A stretch of 64,000 nt of DNA from Bacteroidales bacterium (GCA_017960905.1 JAGCYH010000045.1:1-64000), one strand, 5' to 3'. Shown: positions 45,101 to 53,945, counted from the first letter of the stretch. Numbers and translations: made by a program. The notes: generated by a model from the sequence alone, not told the origin.

Positions 45101-45599
45101 TAACAATGTAGGCAAGTATTGGTATACTACGGAACCTATTGAATGGTGTGATGTGTTAGGAAGTAAACCACCTTTATATGACTATCCGCGTATTATTATG
45201 CAACAGGTTTCAAATCAAAATCAATCATTTAGGACGAAGGCGTTTATATCCCCACAAAACTATATTTGTGGTAATTCAACAAACGGACTTACTCCAATTA
45301 AGCCAGAAGCCTGCTTATACTTTTTTTTAGGGATCATAAACTCAAAGACTTTTAACTATTTCTTTGATTATTTCAGTTTTACCAATCACATCACAGCAAC
45401 GGAGATCAAGAATATTCCTATTCCTACCGCCACAGATTCACAGCAAGCCCCCATCATCACCCTTGTGAACGAGATACTGGCAGCCAAGAAAGCAAACCCG
45501 CAAGCCGATACTAGCGCGCAAGAGCGCGCTATCGACGAGCTTGTGTATGAGCTCTACGGGCTTACCGAAGAAGAGCGGAAAGTGGTGGAGGGGAAATAG
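42153..45599 (+). CDS. Eco57I-type N6-adenine DNA methyltransferase with target-recognition region
   Basis: A 1148-residue class I SAM-dependent methylase of the large Eco57I/PglX-like type; it would methylate adenine in a specific site and so protect self DNA. I start at the ATG at 42153. An N-terminal helical region (1-440) has no clear PD-(D/E)XK motif. It is followed by GSFYTPPEIVKYMV near 459, the SAM-binding motif VFDPACGSGAFPMG near 516, a long coiled coil (about 640-760), catalytic motif NPPY in VVIGNPPYVLV near 798, then a target-recognition part to 1090. The DNA of that last part (about 44565-45425) is much more AT-rich than the rest, suggesting a swap. Partner of the upstream helicase. 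Confidence 0.88.
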   Translation: MENTLRKFIYEPLFDASRALLNKLNVKYDMVSSEPFDIRNEYVATFNSELPQYAQKILEQISATYFVGIVNDEKYGKDDVRYKGLLFFAADYKPGATPTRSDMANLTRLFNRISADKPVVAIMRQSGKTLSIATCERTDYQQQWRQSQGERIGKVCILRGIDCEKPHRGHLDILESLVADKKINNFDDLYEHWQKVFSTELLTKQFYNELFEWYKWAISKNIGAYFPNSTDTSDDDFENIDKHTIRLITRLMFVWFIKQKDLVPEILFDAKELKTILKNFDPQSKTEGNYYNAILQNLFFATLNRAIEDENGNRRGFAHLKGQRDVKTLYRYEEMFSISEAEVIELFGPVPFLNGGLFECLDKTEKLDGKKINPDGFSRNDTKFANGRYRNRAFVPNILFFDPEKGLFKIFDKYQFTVEENTPSEQQVALDPELLGKVFENLLGAYNPETEETARKQSGSFYTPPEIVKYMVDESLITFLGNTETARAVFADGFEPIETHRAEYKAIVERLKNIKVFDPACGSGAFPMGILNRIVDIMQKIDPTADTYETKLHIIENCIYGSDIQTIATQITKLRFFISLICHCDKDPQKPNFGIPTLPNLETKFVTANSLIGLKKETVGLFEQNEESEFNRTKKELHLVRHKHFIAKSAREKMRLREEDKQLREKLADLLFENNKPDQEKIAMLQQNIANMKEELKLYKDPKIEMEVVTEGATLFDKGESVMREVDKNKQKRDAINTRIKRAMSEIEKEQNRRNSAEYTETIEQLLSWNPYDQNAVSHFFDAEWMFGVSDGFDVVIGNPPYVLVSSDDALSFTYKKHYTTANEGKTNLYKLFYEFGLSILNNNGILSFITPNTYLTSKDSSTLRSIFFDEAKLKEIIEYTEKDKVFENVTQAVTTIVLQKGTSDNNRVKIRTYKHGSSICLQSDLKEVGLIIPVNSIIKKIQRQSDRLSNWFSIYQGEINLTSKCHLFSKQKQENTLPMWRGNNVGKYWYTTEPIEWCDVLGSKPPLYDYPRIIMQQVSNQNQSFRTKAFISPQNYICGNSTNGLTPIKPEACLYFFLGIINSKTFNYFFDYFSFTNHITATEIKNIPIPTATDSQQAPIITLVNEILAAKKANPQADTSAQERAIDELVYELYGLTEEERKVVEGK

Positions 45600-45628
45600 A
45601 GCCGCTGGGCTAGTATGTAAGGCTGTAC

Positions 45629-45693
45629 CGCGACGAGTACGTCGCTCACTTCGACCGTTGCCGCTTGTCATGGTGCGCGACGTACTCGTCGCG
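45629..45693. repeat. REP-like inverted repeat upstream of the RAYT gene
   Basis: CGCGACGAGTACGTCGC at 45629-45645 and its exact reverse complement at 45677-45693, 31 bases apart; each arm also contains the internal palindrome GCGAC...GTCGC. Elements of this kind next to a RAYT gene are its usual substrates. Confidence 0.7.
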
Positions 45694-45740
45694 ATAATAC
45701 CGAAAACAGGCAGGAGTACTCTCAAAAACAAAAAAAAGTA

Positions 45741-45748
45741 TAACTTTG
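45741..45748 (+). promoter_or_regulatory. -7 box (TAACTTTG) of the RAYT gene
   Basis: TAACTTTG, 21 bases before the ATG at 45770; indicates that the transposase gene has its own promoter. Confidence 0.6.
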
Positions 45749-45769
45749 CAATACTAAAAGCAAACAAGA

Positions 45770-46807
45770 ATGCCGAAAAACACCGACAAACGCTCTCTGC
45801 CCCGACAGCACAAACGCAGCCATTATCACAACTACCGCAAGCGTAGTATCTATATGCTTACTTTGTGTACCGAGGGCCGTCTGCCCATACTTGGTACTCT
45901 TTGTGGTGACAGCACCGAAACTGCGACCGTCCGCCCTACAGCATTGGGTGAAGAAGTATTGCGGTGTTGGAACAATATTCCTACAATTCAAAAGCATCTG
46001 GCGCAAAAGAAAACAGAACAGACAGGATTACCTTGCAACAGAGTCATATCACTATTAGACTGCCAACTTATGCCCGACCACTTTCACGGTATAATATTTA
46101 TTCACGAAGATATGGACATTGCCATTGGCGACGTAGTACGTGGCTTTATGGCAGGCTGTACAAAAGCCTACCACGCGACAATGCAACCATTGCCCGACAA
46201 TAAAATAAAGAGACCATTATGGGAGAAAGGTTACCACGACCGTATTCTCTGTCACGCCGGCCAACTCGACAACATGATTGCATACTTGCGCGATAACCCG
46301 CGCCGGCTTTGGCTTAAGAAAATGTTTCCGAACAACTTTGCAGTTCTGCGCAATGTGCAATATGGCAGTTATTGTTTCTCTTCGGTGGGGAATATTTGGT
46401 TGTTGGACTGCCCAATGCATGCTATACACGTCAGAAGCCGCTTTAGCGATGAAGAGAGCCGCCAATACATGAACGATTGCATCCGCGCCGCTCGTGGCGG
46501 CGAGGTTTTGGTTGGTGCGTTCATCAGTCCCAAAGAAAAACTGGTACTCGATGTCGCACTCAAAGAAAAACTGGCAGTAATCTGTTTGGTACCTTACAGT
46601 TTTTCAGAGTTTTATAAGCCTTCTGGCGCATACTCTGACGCATGCGCACAAGGCCTAATTCTGTTCCTTTCCGAAGCCTCAGACGAGAATCAGAACAAAC
46701 GTATCTCACGCCAAGAGTGCAACCATCTGAACACCATCGCTGAAAATTTGGCTGAAATATCTGCCGCAACGACAAACTATACGTCGTCCGTCCCGCCGAA
46801 ACCGTAA
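45770..46807 (+). mobile_element. REP-associated tyrosine transposase (RAYT, Y1/HUH family)
   Basis: A 345-residue single-strand transposase related to IS200/IS605. The basic start (RQHKRSHYHNYRKRSIYMLTL) leads into the Y1 domain with the HUH motif in LMPDHFHGIIFIHE (His near 104 and 106) and the catalytic Tyr in MIAYLRDNPRRLW near 172. The C-terminal extension (about 200-331) looks like a DprA/Rossmann-like fold and is common in Bacteroidota RAYTs. The last 14 residues (AATTNYTSSVPPKP) are encoded by the right direct repeat, so its original end seems to have been replaced at the island border. The REP-like repeat lies upstream. Confidence 0.85.
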
Positions 46808-46838
46808 AGGACAACCAGAACTGAGAGATAGGGAACCT
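46763..46838 (+). repeat. Right direct repeat (attR-like) of the genomic island
   Basis: Matches 38199-38273 with five substitutions in the coding part and one inserted base after the stop. In the U32 frame it still reads NDKLYVVRPAETVKDNQN and a stop, with most changes at third codon positions. It provides the stop codons of both the RAYT gene (46805-46807) and the XRE gene (its TAG begins within the last two bases). Confidence 0.8.
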
Positions 46839-47280
46839 ACCGCCAATGTTTCAGCATTGAAAGATGGGCGTCGAAAGTGGCGCGGCGTTGTGCCTCGGGC
46901 TGGTTTTCGGGGTTGGGCATGTGAGCGACGAGGAAATCGAGGAGCGAATCTTTGGTCTTATAGGCAAATTTACCATCGGCGTAGCACCACTTGCAATAAT
47001 CCTCGTTGAAGGCGCCATCGGGCTCATGGCTAATCATAGAATCGTCTTGCAGCGGCATACCGCAGCATTGGCAGAAGAGCGTCTGCGGCGAGCCGAGAAG
47101 CGTGTTGATCGACACGCCGAACTCCTTCGAGATGGTTTTTAGCATATCGGTATTAGGCTGTGTCTCACCATTTTCCCAACGACTAACCGCCTGACGGGTA
47201 ACATTGAGTCGCTCCGCCATCTGTTCCTGCGTAAGGTTGTTGTTCTCGCGCAAGTTTCTAAGAATTTCTTTTACTTCCAT
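46837..47280 (-). CDS. XRE family regulator with zinc-ribbon domain
   Basis: A 147-residue regulator. Residues 5-60 form a Cro/C1-type helix-turn-helix (LRENNNLTQEQMAERLNVTRQ, then AVSRWENGETQP), and the C-terminal half is a putative zinc ribbon with paired cysteines (CQCCGMPL and CKWCYADGKF). This combination is frequent in Bacteroidota and Firmicutes, where it controls nearby genes; its target is unknown. It is divergent from uvrA. Its stop codon lies on the edge of the right island repeat, so it is the first gene outside the island. Promoter -7 box at 47316. Confidence 0.85.
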   Translation of the reverse strand: MEVKEILRNLRENNNLTQEQMAERLNVTRQAVSRWENGETQPNTDMLKTISKEFGVSINTLLGSPQTLFCQCCGMPLQDDSMISHEPDGAFNEDYCKWCYADGKFAYKTKDSLLDFLVAHMPNPENQPEAQRRATFDAHLSMLKHWR

Positions 47281-47315
47281 AATTTATGATGTTTAATACG
47301 TTAATAATCACACCG

Positions 47316-47323
47316 CAAAGATA
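47316..47323 (-). promoter_or_regulatory. -7 box (TATCTTTG) of the XRE gene
   Basis: CAAAGATA on the plus strand, TATCTTTG on the minus strand, about 36 bases before the start codon. Confidence 0.6.
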
Positions 47324-47415
47324 TGGTGCTAAATAGCGCTTGTCAAGAAACAGGCTGTTGCTTTTTATTAAAAAACAGTAATGTGCGACAAATGAACGAC
47401 ACGGCGACTGTCGGT

Positions 47416-47447
47416 TTTGCCCATCAGAGCAAAAAACTGTATCTTTG
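47416..47447 (+). promoter_or_regulatory. Promoter of uvrA
   Basis: -33 TTTG at 47416-47419, a 20-base spacer and -7 TATCTTTG at 47440-47447, 22 bases before the start codon. Confidence 0.7.
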
Positions 47448-47469
47448 CGGATAATTTTAGAATGAGAAT

Positions 47470-50259
47470 ATGTCTGTATCGAAAGATATTGAAATAAAAA
47501 ACGCGAGAGTAAACAACCTGAAAGGTATCTCGCTCAACATTCCGCGCAACAAATTCATAGTAGTTACGGGCGTCAGCGGTTCGGGCAAGTCGTCGCTGGC
47601 TTTCGACACGCTGTATGCCGAGGGGCAGCGCCGCTATGTTGAAAGCCTCAACTCGTATGCGCGCCAGTTTCTGGGGCGCAACAACAAACCCGAAGTCGAT
47701 TACATAAAAAACATACCGCCGGCGATTGCCATCGAGCAGAAGGTGAACACCCGCAACCCGCGCTCGACAGTGGGCACATCGACCGAGGTCTACGACTATC
47801 TGAAACTGTTGTTTGCCCGTATCGGGCAAACGATTTCGCCAGTTTCGGGCAGCGTAGTAACACGCGACACGGTAACATCGATAACAAACTACATAACATC
47901 GCAGCCGCAGGGCACCAAAGCCGTCATTCTGACAGCCGTCGCCGGCGGCAGCGCCGCCGACTTGGCGAAACGCATCAAACTACTGTCGCAGCAAGGCTTC
48001 TCGCGAATAGAGAAAGACGGCGACTTCATCAGAATAGATGAAAAGACCGAAGTCGCTCTGGCCGGCGCCACGACAGCCAACTTAGTGATAGACCGTCTGA
48101 CGGCAAGCACCGAAGCCGACAACGTAACACGCACGGCCGACTCGGTCTCGACCGCCTTGTACGAAGGAGGCGGGAAGTGCATAGTGAGGATTTACGCTGC
48201 CGACGGCAGCTACACCGACCGTCATTTCTCCGACCGTTACGAAGCCGACGGCATGACCTTCGAAGAGCCTAACGAACAGCTCTTTACGTTCAACAGTCCG
48301 ATGGGTGCGTGCCCAACTTGCGAAGGATTCGGACGCATAATAGGCATCGACGAGGATTTGGTCATTCCGAACAAAAACAAAAGCATCTACGACGACTGCG
48401 TGGCGTGCTGGGTAGGACCTAAACTGAGCGAATGGAAGACAGCCTTCATGCGGGCTGTGAGCAAACTCAACTACCCTGTTCACACACCATACCGCGAACT
48501 CACTGACCGTCAGAAAGATATATTGTGGCACGGAAGTGCCACAATACCCAGCATCGATGAGTTTTTCGAATATGTGAAAGAACAGCAGTACAAGATACAG
48601 TACCGCGTCATTCTGGCGCGGTACAGAGGCAAGACAACCTGTCCCGACTGCCACGGCGGACGCCTGCGCAAAGAGGCAACATACGTGCAAATAAACGGCC
48701 GCAACATCGTTGAGCTTGTCAACATGCCAATATCAGACCTTAAGCAATGGTTTGATAATCTGACACTTAACGAATACGAGAGCAAAATAGCCGAACGTCT
48801 GCTCACCGAAATCAGAAGCCGTCTCAACTTCCTGTGCGAAGTAGGCCTCGACTATCTGACGCTCAACCGACTGTCGTCGACGTTATCGGGAGGCGAGAGT
48901 CAGCGAATCAACATAGCCACATCGCTCGGCAGCAGTTTGGTAGGTTCGCTCTACGTGCTCGACGAGCCTTCGATAGGACTGCATTCGCGTGATACAGAGA
49001 AACTTATATCGGTTCTTCAGAAACTGAAGAACATAGGCAACACGGTCGTCGTGGTGGAACACGACGAGGACATAATACGCGCTGCCGACGAGATAATAGA
49101 CATTGGCCCCGAAGCCGGCCGACTGGGCGGCAACGTGGTTTTCCAAGGCACTTTCGACGAGCTGAAAAGCAAGGGACAGAGCCTGACGGCCGACTACATC
49201 AGCGGGCGAAAGCGGATAGACGTTCCGCGCTCGCGCCGCACGTGGAACAAAAGCATCAGACTCACAGGCGTTTGCGAGAACAACCTGAAAAACATCGACG
49301 CTGAGATACCGCTCAACGTGATGACATTGGTAACGGGTGTGAGCGGTTCGGGCAAATCGACACTCATAACGCAAGTGCTTTATCCGGCGCTATGTAAGGC
49401 CAAAGGCCTTACATACGGCGAGCACACAGGTCAGTTTGGCGATATAAGCGGCGACCTGAAAAGCATAGGCAACATTGAGTTCATCGACCAGAACCCGATA
49501 GGCAAAAGTACCCGCTCGAATCCGGCCACGTACATCAAAGCCTACGACGAGATACGCAAGCTGATGAGCTCGCAGCAGCTCGCCAAGCAAAACGGATACA
49601 CGGCGGCGCATTTCTCGTTCAACACGCAAGGCGGACGTTGCGAAGCGTGCCAAGGCGAAGGCACGGTACGCATTGAGATGCAGTTTATGGCCGACATTGT
49701 GCTCGAATGCGAGCAATGCCACGGCAAACGCTTCAAAGACGAGATACTCGATGTGAAATATCGCGACCGCAACATCTTCGACATTCTGAATATGACTGTA
49801 AATCAAGCGATTGAGTTTTTCAGCGAAAGCACTGGCAATACCGAAAAACGCATCGTTCAGCGACTAAAACCCATTCAGGACGTTGGATTGGGATATATCA
49901 AGATGGGACAATCGTCGAGCACGCTGAGCGGTGGCGAAAGCCAACGCATCAAACTGGCGTCGTTTCTGGCCGACGAGCAATCGTCGCCAACGTTGTTCAT
50001 CTTCGACGAACCGACGACAGGTTTGCATTTCAACGACATAAAAAAACTCATGGCAGCCTTCGACTCGCTAATACAACGAGGCCACAGCCTCGTTATCATC
50101 GAGCACAACATGGATGTGATAAAATGCGCCGACTGGATTATCGACCTTGGTCCCGAAGGCGGCGAGCAAGGCGGCTACATAGTTGCCGCCGGCACGCCCG
50201 AAGAGATAGTGAAATGCGAGAAATCGTACACAGGGAAATACCTGAAGGCTTATTTGTAA
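47470..50259 (+). CDS. uvrA: Excinuclease ABC subunit A
   Basis: A 929-residue damage-recognition ATPase of nucleotide excision repair. Two ABC ATPase halves are seen: first Walker [11 protein letters not shown] near 33 with signature LSGGESQRI near 475, second GVSGSGKST near 622 with signature [12 protein letters not shown] near 820. Zinc modules: CPTCEGFG near 279, CPDCHGGRL near 393, and CEACQGEG...CEQCHGKRF near 725-755. The DNA-binding insertion and [18 protein letters not shown]-type segment are present. Length is normal for UvrA (about 940). It has its own promoter and is divergent from the XRE gene. Confidence 0.97.
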   Translation: MSVSKDIEIKNARVNNLKGISLNIPRNKFIVVTGVSGSGKSSLAFDTLYAEGQRRYVESLNSYARQFLGRNNKPEVDYIKNIPPAIAIEQKVNTRNPRSTVGTSTEVYDYLKLLFARIGQTISPVSGSVVTRDTVTSITNYITSQPQGTKAVILTAVAGGSAADLAKRIKLLSQQGFSRIEKDGDFIRIDEKTEVALAGATTANLVIDRLTASTEADNVTRTADSVSTALYEGGGKCIVRIYAADGSYTDRHFSDRYEADGMTFEEPNEQLFTFNSPMGACPTCEGFGRIIGIDEDLVIPNKNKSIYDDCVACWVGPKLSEWKTAFMRAVSKLNYPVHTPYRELTDRQKDILWHGSATIPSIDEFFEYVKEQQYKIQYRVILARYRGKTTCPDCHGGRLRKEATYVQINGRNIVELVNMPISDLKQWFDNLTLNEYESKIAERLLTEIRSRLNFLCEVGLDYLTLNRLSSTLSGGESQRINIATSLGSSLVGSLYVLDEPSIGLHSRDTEKLISVLQKLKNIGNTVVVVEHDEDIIRAADEIIDIGPEAGRLGGNVVFQGTFDELKSKGQSLTADYISGRKRIDVPRSRRTWNKSIRLTGVCENNLKNIDAEIPLNVMTLVTGVSGSGKSTLITQVLYPALCKAKGLTYGEHTGQFGDISGDLKSIGNIEFIDQNPIGKSTRSNPATYIKAYDEIRKLMSSQQLAKQNGYTAAHFSFNTQGGRCEACQGEGTVRIEMQFMADIVLECEQCHGKRFKDEILDVKYRDRNIFDILNMTVNQAIEFFSESTGNTEKRIVQRLKPIQDVGLGYIKMGQSSSTLSGGESQRIKLASFLADEQSSPTLFIFDEPTTGLHFNDIKKLMAAFDSLIQRGHSLVIIEHNMDVIKCADWIIDLGPEGGEQGGYIVAAGTPEEIVKCEKSYTGKYLKAYL

Positions 50260-50281
50260 CGAAACAAAAACGAACAAAACC

Positions 50282-50635
50282 ATGAATATAGAAACATTCC
50301 GCGAGATATGCCTATCGATGCCCGAGACGACCGAAGACTTCCCTTTCGATGAAAACGTGCTCGTATTCAGAGTAGCTGGCAAAATATTTGCCGGCATATC
50401 GATGGACAAGCCGAATTTGGCCGTGATGAAATGCGACAGCACAAAAGCCGTCGAGCTGCGCGAGCAATATTCAGCCATTGAGGGTGCATTTCATTGGAAC
50501 AAAAAATACTGGAACCAGATTTGGTTCAACAGCGATGTCAGCGACCGTATGATTGCCGACCTCGTAAAGCACGCTTACGCGGAAGTTTTGAAAAAACTGC
50601 CGAAAAAAGAACGCGAGCGACTGCAGAATTTATAG
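50282..50635 (+). CDS. MmcQ/YjbR family DNA-binding-like protein
   Basis: A 117-residue protein of the MmcQ/YjbR family, which has a CyaY-like or DNA-binding-like fold and no firmly known role. Signature parts: MNIETFREICLSMPETTEDFPFD at the start, VLVFRVAGKIFA near 24-35, HWNKKYWNQIWFNSDVSD near 70-87, and the C-terminal VKHAYAEVLKKLPKKERE. It follows uvrA by 22 bases on the same strand and may be co-transcribed with it. Confidence 0.88.
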   Translation: MNIETFREICLSMPETTEDFPFDENVLVFRVAGKIFAGISMDKPNLAVMKCDSTKAVELREQYSAIEGAFHWNKKYWNQIWFNSDVSDRMIADLVKHAYAEVLKKLPKKERERLQNL

Positions 50636-50721
50636 GCAACGGCGCATTATCAGCCACATATAAGCGCCAATAATGGAACAAAAATTGCACTCCGTGAGTA
50701 AAATAGAATATTTTCGGAGTC

Positions 50722-52254
50722 ATGCGCAGGATAATACTGATATACATACTTGCATTTGTGCCGTTCGCCAGCCGAGCCCAAGGGCTCGGCGAAGACAAGA
50801 TAACCTCGATTTTCAAGGCGATAACATCGATGTACGTTGATTCGGTCGACGAGGAAGCCCTCGTCGATGCCGCCATCAACGGTATGATAAGCACGCTCGA
50901 CCCGCACTCTACATACTTGCCACGCCATCTGGCCATCAAAGCCAAGCAGGAGCTCGAAAGCGAATACACCGGCTACGGTTTCGAAGCCACAGTAATCGGC
51001 GACACACTCACCGTCATTCGCACACAGTGCGACGGTCCGGCCGACAAAGCCGGCCTAAGGCCCGGCGACCGCATTCTGTCTATTGCAAACATCCCTACCT
51101 ACGGCAAGAGTATCGACAGAAAAGGCATCGACAACCTGATGCAGATTTACAAAGGTTACAAGCTGAATTTCAAGGTGATACAAAGCGCCAAAGGACAGCC
51201 TAAAATACTGAAGATACGCAGCGGCAAAGTACAGCATTCGACAGTGAACGACGCCTTTATCATCAACGACAACATAGGCATAATAGCCATCAGCATTTTC
51301 GGGCAGGAGACGGGCACCGAATTCCGCCAGACACTGCAAAAAATAGTCAAAATGGGCGCCAAGAAACTCATCATCGACCTGCGCAACAACCGCGGCGGCT
51401 ACGTTGGTTCGGTGAGCGAGATAGCGAGCTGCCTCATCAGCGAAGAGATTGATGCAGTGAACATTGTTTCGCGCGACGGCAAATCGACACCCTACCCGAC
51501 AACCTACATGTCGGACGTGTTCACGGGCGAGCTGGTCATCCTTGTCGATGGCAACACGGCCTCGTCGGCGGAGCTTTTGGCCGCCGCCGTGCAGGACTGC
51601 GACCGCGGTGTGGTGATTGGTCGTCCGACGTATGGAAAATCGCTGTCGCAGAAGACAATACGTATTTCCGACGGGTCAGAATTGCTGCTAAGCACCAGCA
51701 AATGCCACTCGCCGTCGGGGCGATGCATACAACGCGAATACCACATCGACCATAAGGCGTACCGCGAAGCGGCACGCAACCGCATCTACTCGCCGCTCTG
51801 TACCGAGCCCGACTCGGCCGCACCGCTCTTCCACACACTGCACCGCCACAGGCCAGTTTACGGCAATTCGGGCGTCATACCCGACATCTGCATCAGGCTC
51901 GACACCCTCGGGCAGGAGATACTCTTCGAACGGCTGGTCGAAAACAGAGTTTTCGACTACACAGCCGCCCTCACATACAAGCTGACGCAAGGAAACCCCA
52001 ACGCCATTTCGGACTATGGCATCGCCGAACGCATCTGCCGCACTGCGCGACAGGCCGGAATAAACTGCGAAATAATAGAAATACTCGAAGCGCCGCTCAT
52101 CATGGCGCGCATGAAAGCCGAAATAGAACGACAGAAGGACTGCTCAACAAACATCATAATGCACACTTACAAATACGACAAAGACGTGCTGCAGGCTATC
52201 AGACTGCTTTTCGACAAAAAAGAATACAACAAGATACTGAAGATTGAGGAATAA
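50722..52254 (+). CDS. S41 family C-terminal processing peptidase
   Basis: A 510-residue secreted or periplasmic serine protease of the tail-specific (CtpA/Prc) family. Signal peptide 1-20 (SRA-Q), then a helical part with GMISTLDPHSTYL near 53-65. The PDZ domain is at about 75-150 (GLRPGDRILSIANIP near 112) and the catalytic domain has the Ser in DGNTASSAELLAAAVQDC near 281 and the Lys in GRPTYGKSLSQ near 305. An extra C-terminal region of about 150 residues is usual for Bacteroidales members. It lies 86 bases downstream of the MmcQ gene. Confidence 0.9.
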   Translation: MRRIILIYILAFVPFASRAQGLGEDKITSIFKAITSMYVDSVDEEALVDAAINGMISTLDPHSTYLPRHLAIKAKQELESEYTGYGFEATVIGDTLTVIRTQCDGPADKAGLRPGDRILSIANIPTYGKSIDRKGIDNLMQIYKGYKLNFKVIQSAKGQPKILKIRSGKVQHSTVNDAFIINDNIGIIAISIFGQETGTEFRQTLQKIVKMGAKKLIIDLRNNRGGYVGSVSEIASCLISEEIDAVNIVSRDGKSTPYPTTYMSDVFTGELVILVDGNTASSAELLAAAVQDCDRGVVIGRPTYGKSLSQKTIRISDGSELLLSTSKCHSPSGRCIQREYHIDHKAYREAARNRIYSPLCTEPDSAAPLFHTLHRHRPVYGNSGVIPDICIRLDTLGQEILFERLVENRVFDYTAALTYKLTQGNPNAISDYGIAERICRTARQAGINCEIIEILEAPLIMARMKAEIERQKDCSTNIIMHTYKYDKDVLQAIRLLFDKKEYNKILKIEE

Positions 52255-52301
52255 AACTGAAAAAGCGGCAGCAAACACTACCACATTAAACCGATTTTTA
52301 T

Positions 52302-52309
52302 TATTTTTG
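52302..52309 (+). promoter_or_regulatory. -7 box (TATTTTTG) of the lipoprotein-cysE operon
   Basis: TATTTTTG, 23 bases before the ATG at 52333. Confidence 0.55.
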
Positions 52310-52332
52310 CAAAGCAAAAAAATCACTGGGGA

Positions 52333-53034
52333 ATGAAGTATCTGAAATACATTGCATTATGTGCCATAATGGCCGCTTGCGCAAAAAACAACAGTGCCAC
52401 CGAAGGCGTCACTGCCGACACCGATGCGGCTCAGTCAGCGAGTGTCACCACAACAACCGCACCGACAGCCACAGTAACTGAAGACATTGCGCAAAACGCT
52501 CTGCGTCAATTGGATAAGAAATACATTCCGAAGCAAATTACCAATGCCGAATGGACCGAAGCAACAGAGACAGAACGCGTATTCGATGAATACACTTCGC
52601 CAATGAAAATAGAGATAATGCATCAGGAAGAATGCTACAACAGCTTGAGCATCAACTGCTTCAGCAAAAGCAACAACAGCTATCTGGTGCTTCTTATCAC
52701 CGAAGGCGGCTGCGACGGCGGTGCGTCGATACTGGTGAAAACATTCTTGTTCGAAGACTGCACGCTGACCGAGACCGAAAACCCCATCGCGTATCCCGAC
52801 TTCAACGAATACCTTAGCGGGACTAAAGTCCCGCAAGAGTTGCAAAACGACATAGATTATCTCAAAAGCGAATACAAAAGCAACAAAGACCTGAGCGGAC
52901 TCGACTTCAGATTCGACAAAGAACGTAACTTGGAGATTCGTCCGGGCGGTATCTACGACGAAGAGACATGGAACATCATCAAACCCGTCAGATACGGGTT
53001 TGACGGCGAAACGCTCAGAAAACTCGACGATTAA
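52333..53034 (+). CDS. Hypothetical lipoprotein
   Basis: A 233-residue lipoprotein with lipobox IMAAC (Cys16) followed by a Thr/Ala-rich linker (about 20-55). The mature domain (about 60-233) has alternating strands and an acidic character (LLITEGGCDGGASILVKTF near 119-137) but no family I recognise. Its TAA overlaps the start of the serine acetyltransferase gene (TAATG at 53032-53036), so the two are translationally coupled; a functional link with cysteine synthesis is not evident. Confidence 0.65.
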   Translation: MKYLKYIALCAIMAACAKNNSATEGVTADTDAAQSASVTTTTAPTATVTEDIAQNALRQLDKKYIPKQITNAEWTEATETERVFDEYTSPMKIEIMHQEECYNSLSINCFSKSNNSYLVLLITEGGCDGGASILVKTFLFEDCTLTETENPIAYPDFNEYLSGTKVPQELQNDIDYLKSEYKSNKDLSGLDFRFDKERNLEIRPGGIYDEETWNIIKPVRYGFDGETLRKLDD

Positions 53035-53930
53035 TGGACATCGACAACCAGAAAACAATAACCGACACGATAGCGCAGCTGTCGGACATACCGCAGGGCA
53101 TAGGCAACACCGCGCCCGACGGCACGGCGCTGCCCATGCCGTCGACCGACAATCTGAAAGAGATTGTCGACCTGTGCCGCGAAATAATCTTTCCGGGCTA
53201 TTTCGGACAGACACCAACAAGCCCCGAGAGCATCAAATATCACATAGGCATCAACGTCGAAAGCCTCACAAGGCTCTTGAAACAAGAGATTTACAGCGGG
53301 TTGTGTTTTTCGGACCCCGAAAAACACAACAACGTAGCCACTTTGCGCAAAGCCGAATCGACTGCAGTACAATTCGTTGCGTACCTTCCCGAGCTTCGCC
53401 GTCTGCTTCAGGGCGACGTGCAAGCCCTCTACAACGGCGACCCCGCATCGACGAGCTTCAGCGAGATAATATTCGCCTATCCGGCCATCAAAGCCATATC
53501 GAACTACCGCATAGCGCACCGCCTTGTAGAACTCGGCGTGCCGCTCATTCCGCGCGTGATAACCGAAATGGCGCATAGCGAAACCGGCATCGACATACAT
53601 CCGGGCGCGCAAATCGGCGAGAACTTCGCCATCGACCACGGCACCGGCGTGGTCATCGGCGCCACATGCATCATTGGCAACAACGTCAAGCTCTACCAAG
53701 GCGTGACACTGGGCGCCAAGAGCTTCCCCCTCAACGACAACGGGAACCCCATCAAAGGCGTTCCGCGCCACCCTATCATCGAAGACAACGTGGTCATCTA
53801 CGCCCAAGCGACAATACTCGGGCGAATAACCATCGGAAAGAACTCAACCATAGGTGGAAACGTCTGGATAACGGAAAACATACCACAAAATTCAAAAATT
53901 GTTCAAAAAGGAGCAAAAAACTATATTTAA
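53034..53930 (+). CDS. cysE: Serine O-acetyltransferase
   Basis: A 298-residue enzyme making O-acetylserine from serine and acetyl-CoA, the first step of cysteine synthesis. An N-terminal helical domain (about 1-170) is followed by the left-handed beta-helix: DIHPGAQIGENFAIDHGTGVVIGATCIIGNN (near 184-214, with the catalytic DH pair in AIDHGTGVVIG), YQGVTLGAKSF, and RHPIIEDNVVIYAQATILG. The longer N-terminal domain is the EpsC-type CysE form common in Bacteroidota. It overlaps the preceding lipoprotein gene by one base. Confidence 0.92.
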   Translation: MDIDNQKTITDTIAQLSDIPQGIGNTAPDGTALPMPSTDNLKEIVDLCREIIFPGYFGQTPTSPESIKYHIGINVESLTRLLKQEIYSGLCFSDPEKHNNVATLRKAESTAVQFVAYLPELRRLLQGDVQALYNGDPASTSFSEIIFAYPAIKAISNYRIAHRLVELGVPLIPRVITEMAHSETGIDIHPGAQIGENFAIDHGTGVVIGATCIIGNNVKLYQGVTLGAKSFPLNDNGNPIKGVPRHPIIEDNVVIYAQATILGRITIGKNSTIGGNVWITENIPQNSKIVQKGAKNYI

Positions 53931-53945
53931 TTCAGTGAAATTAAA

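Noticed and set aside
52435-53220. 261-codon minus-strand frame across lipoprotein and cysE
   Set aside because: It is antisense to two well-supported genes and has no domain similarity.
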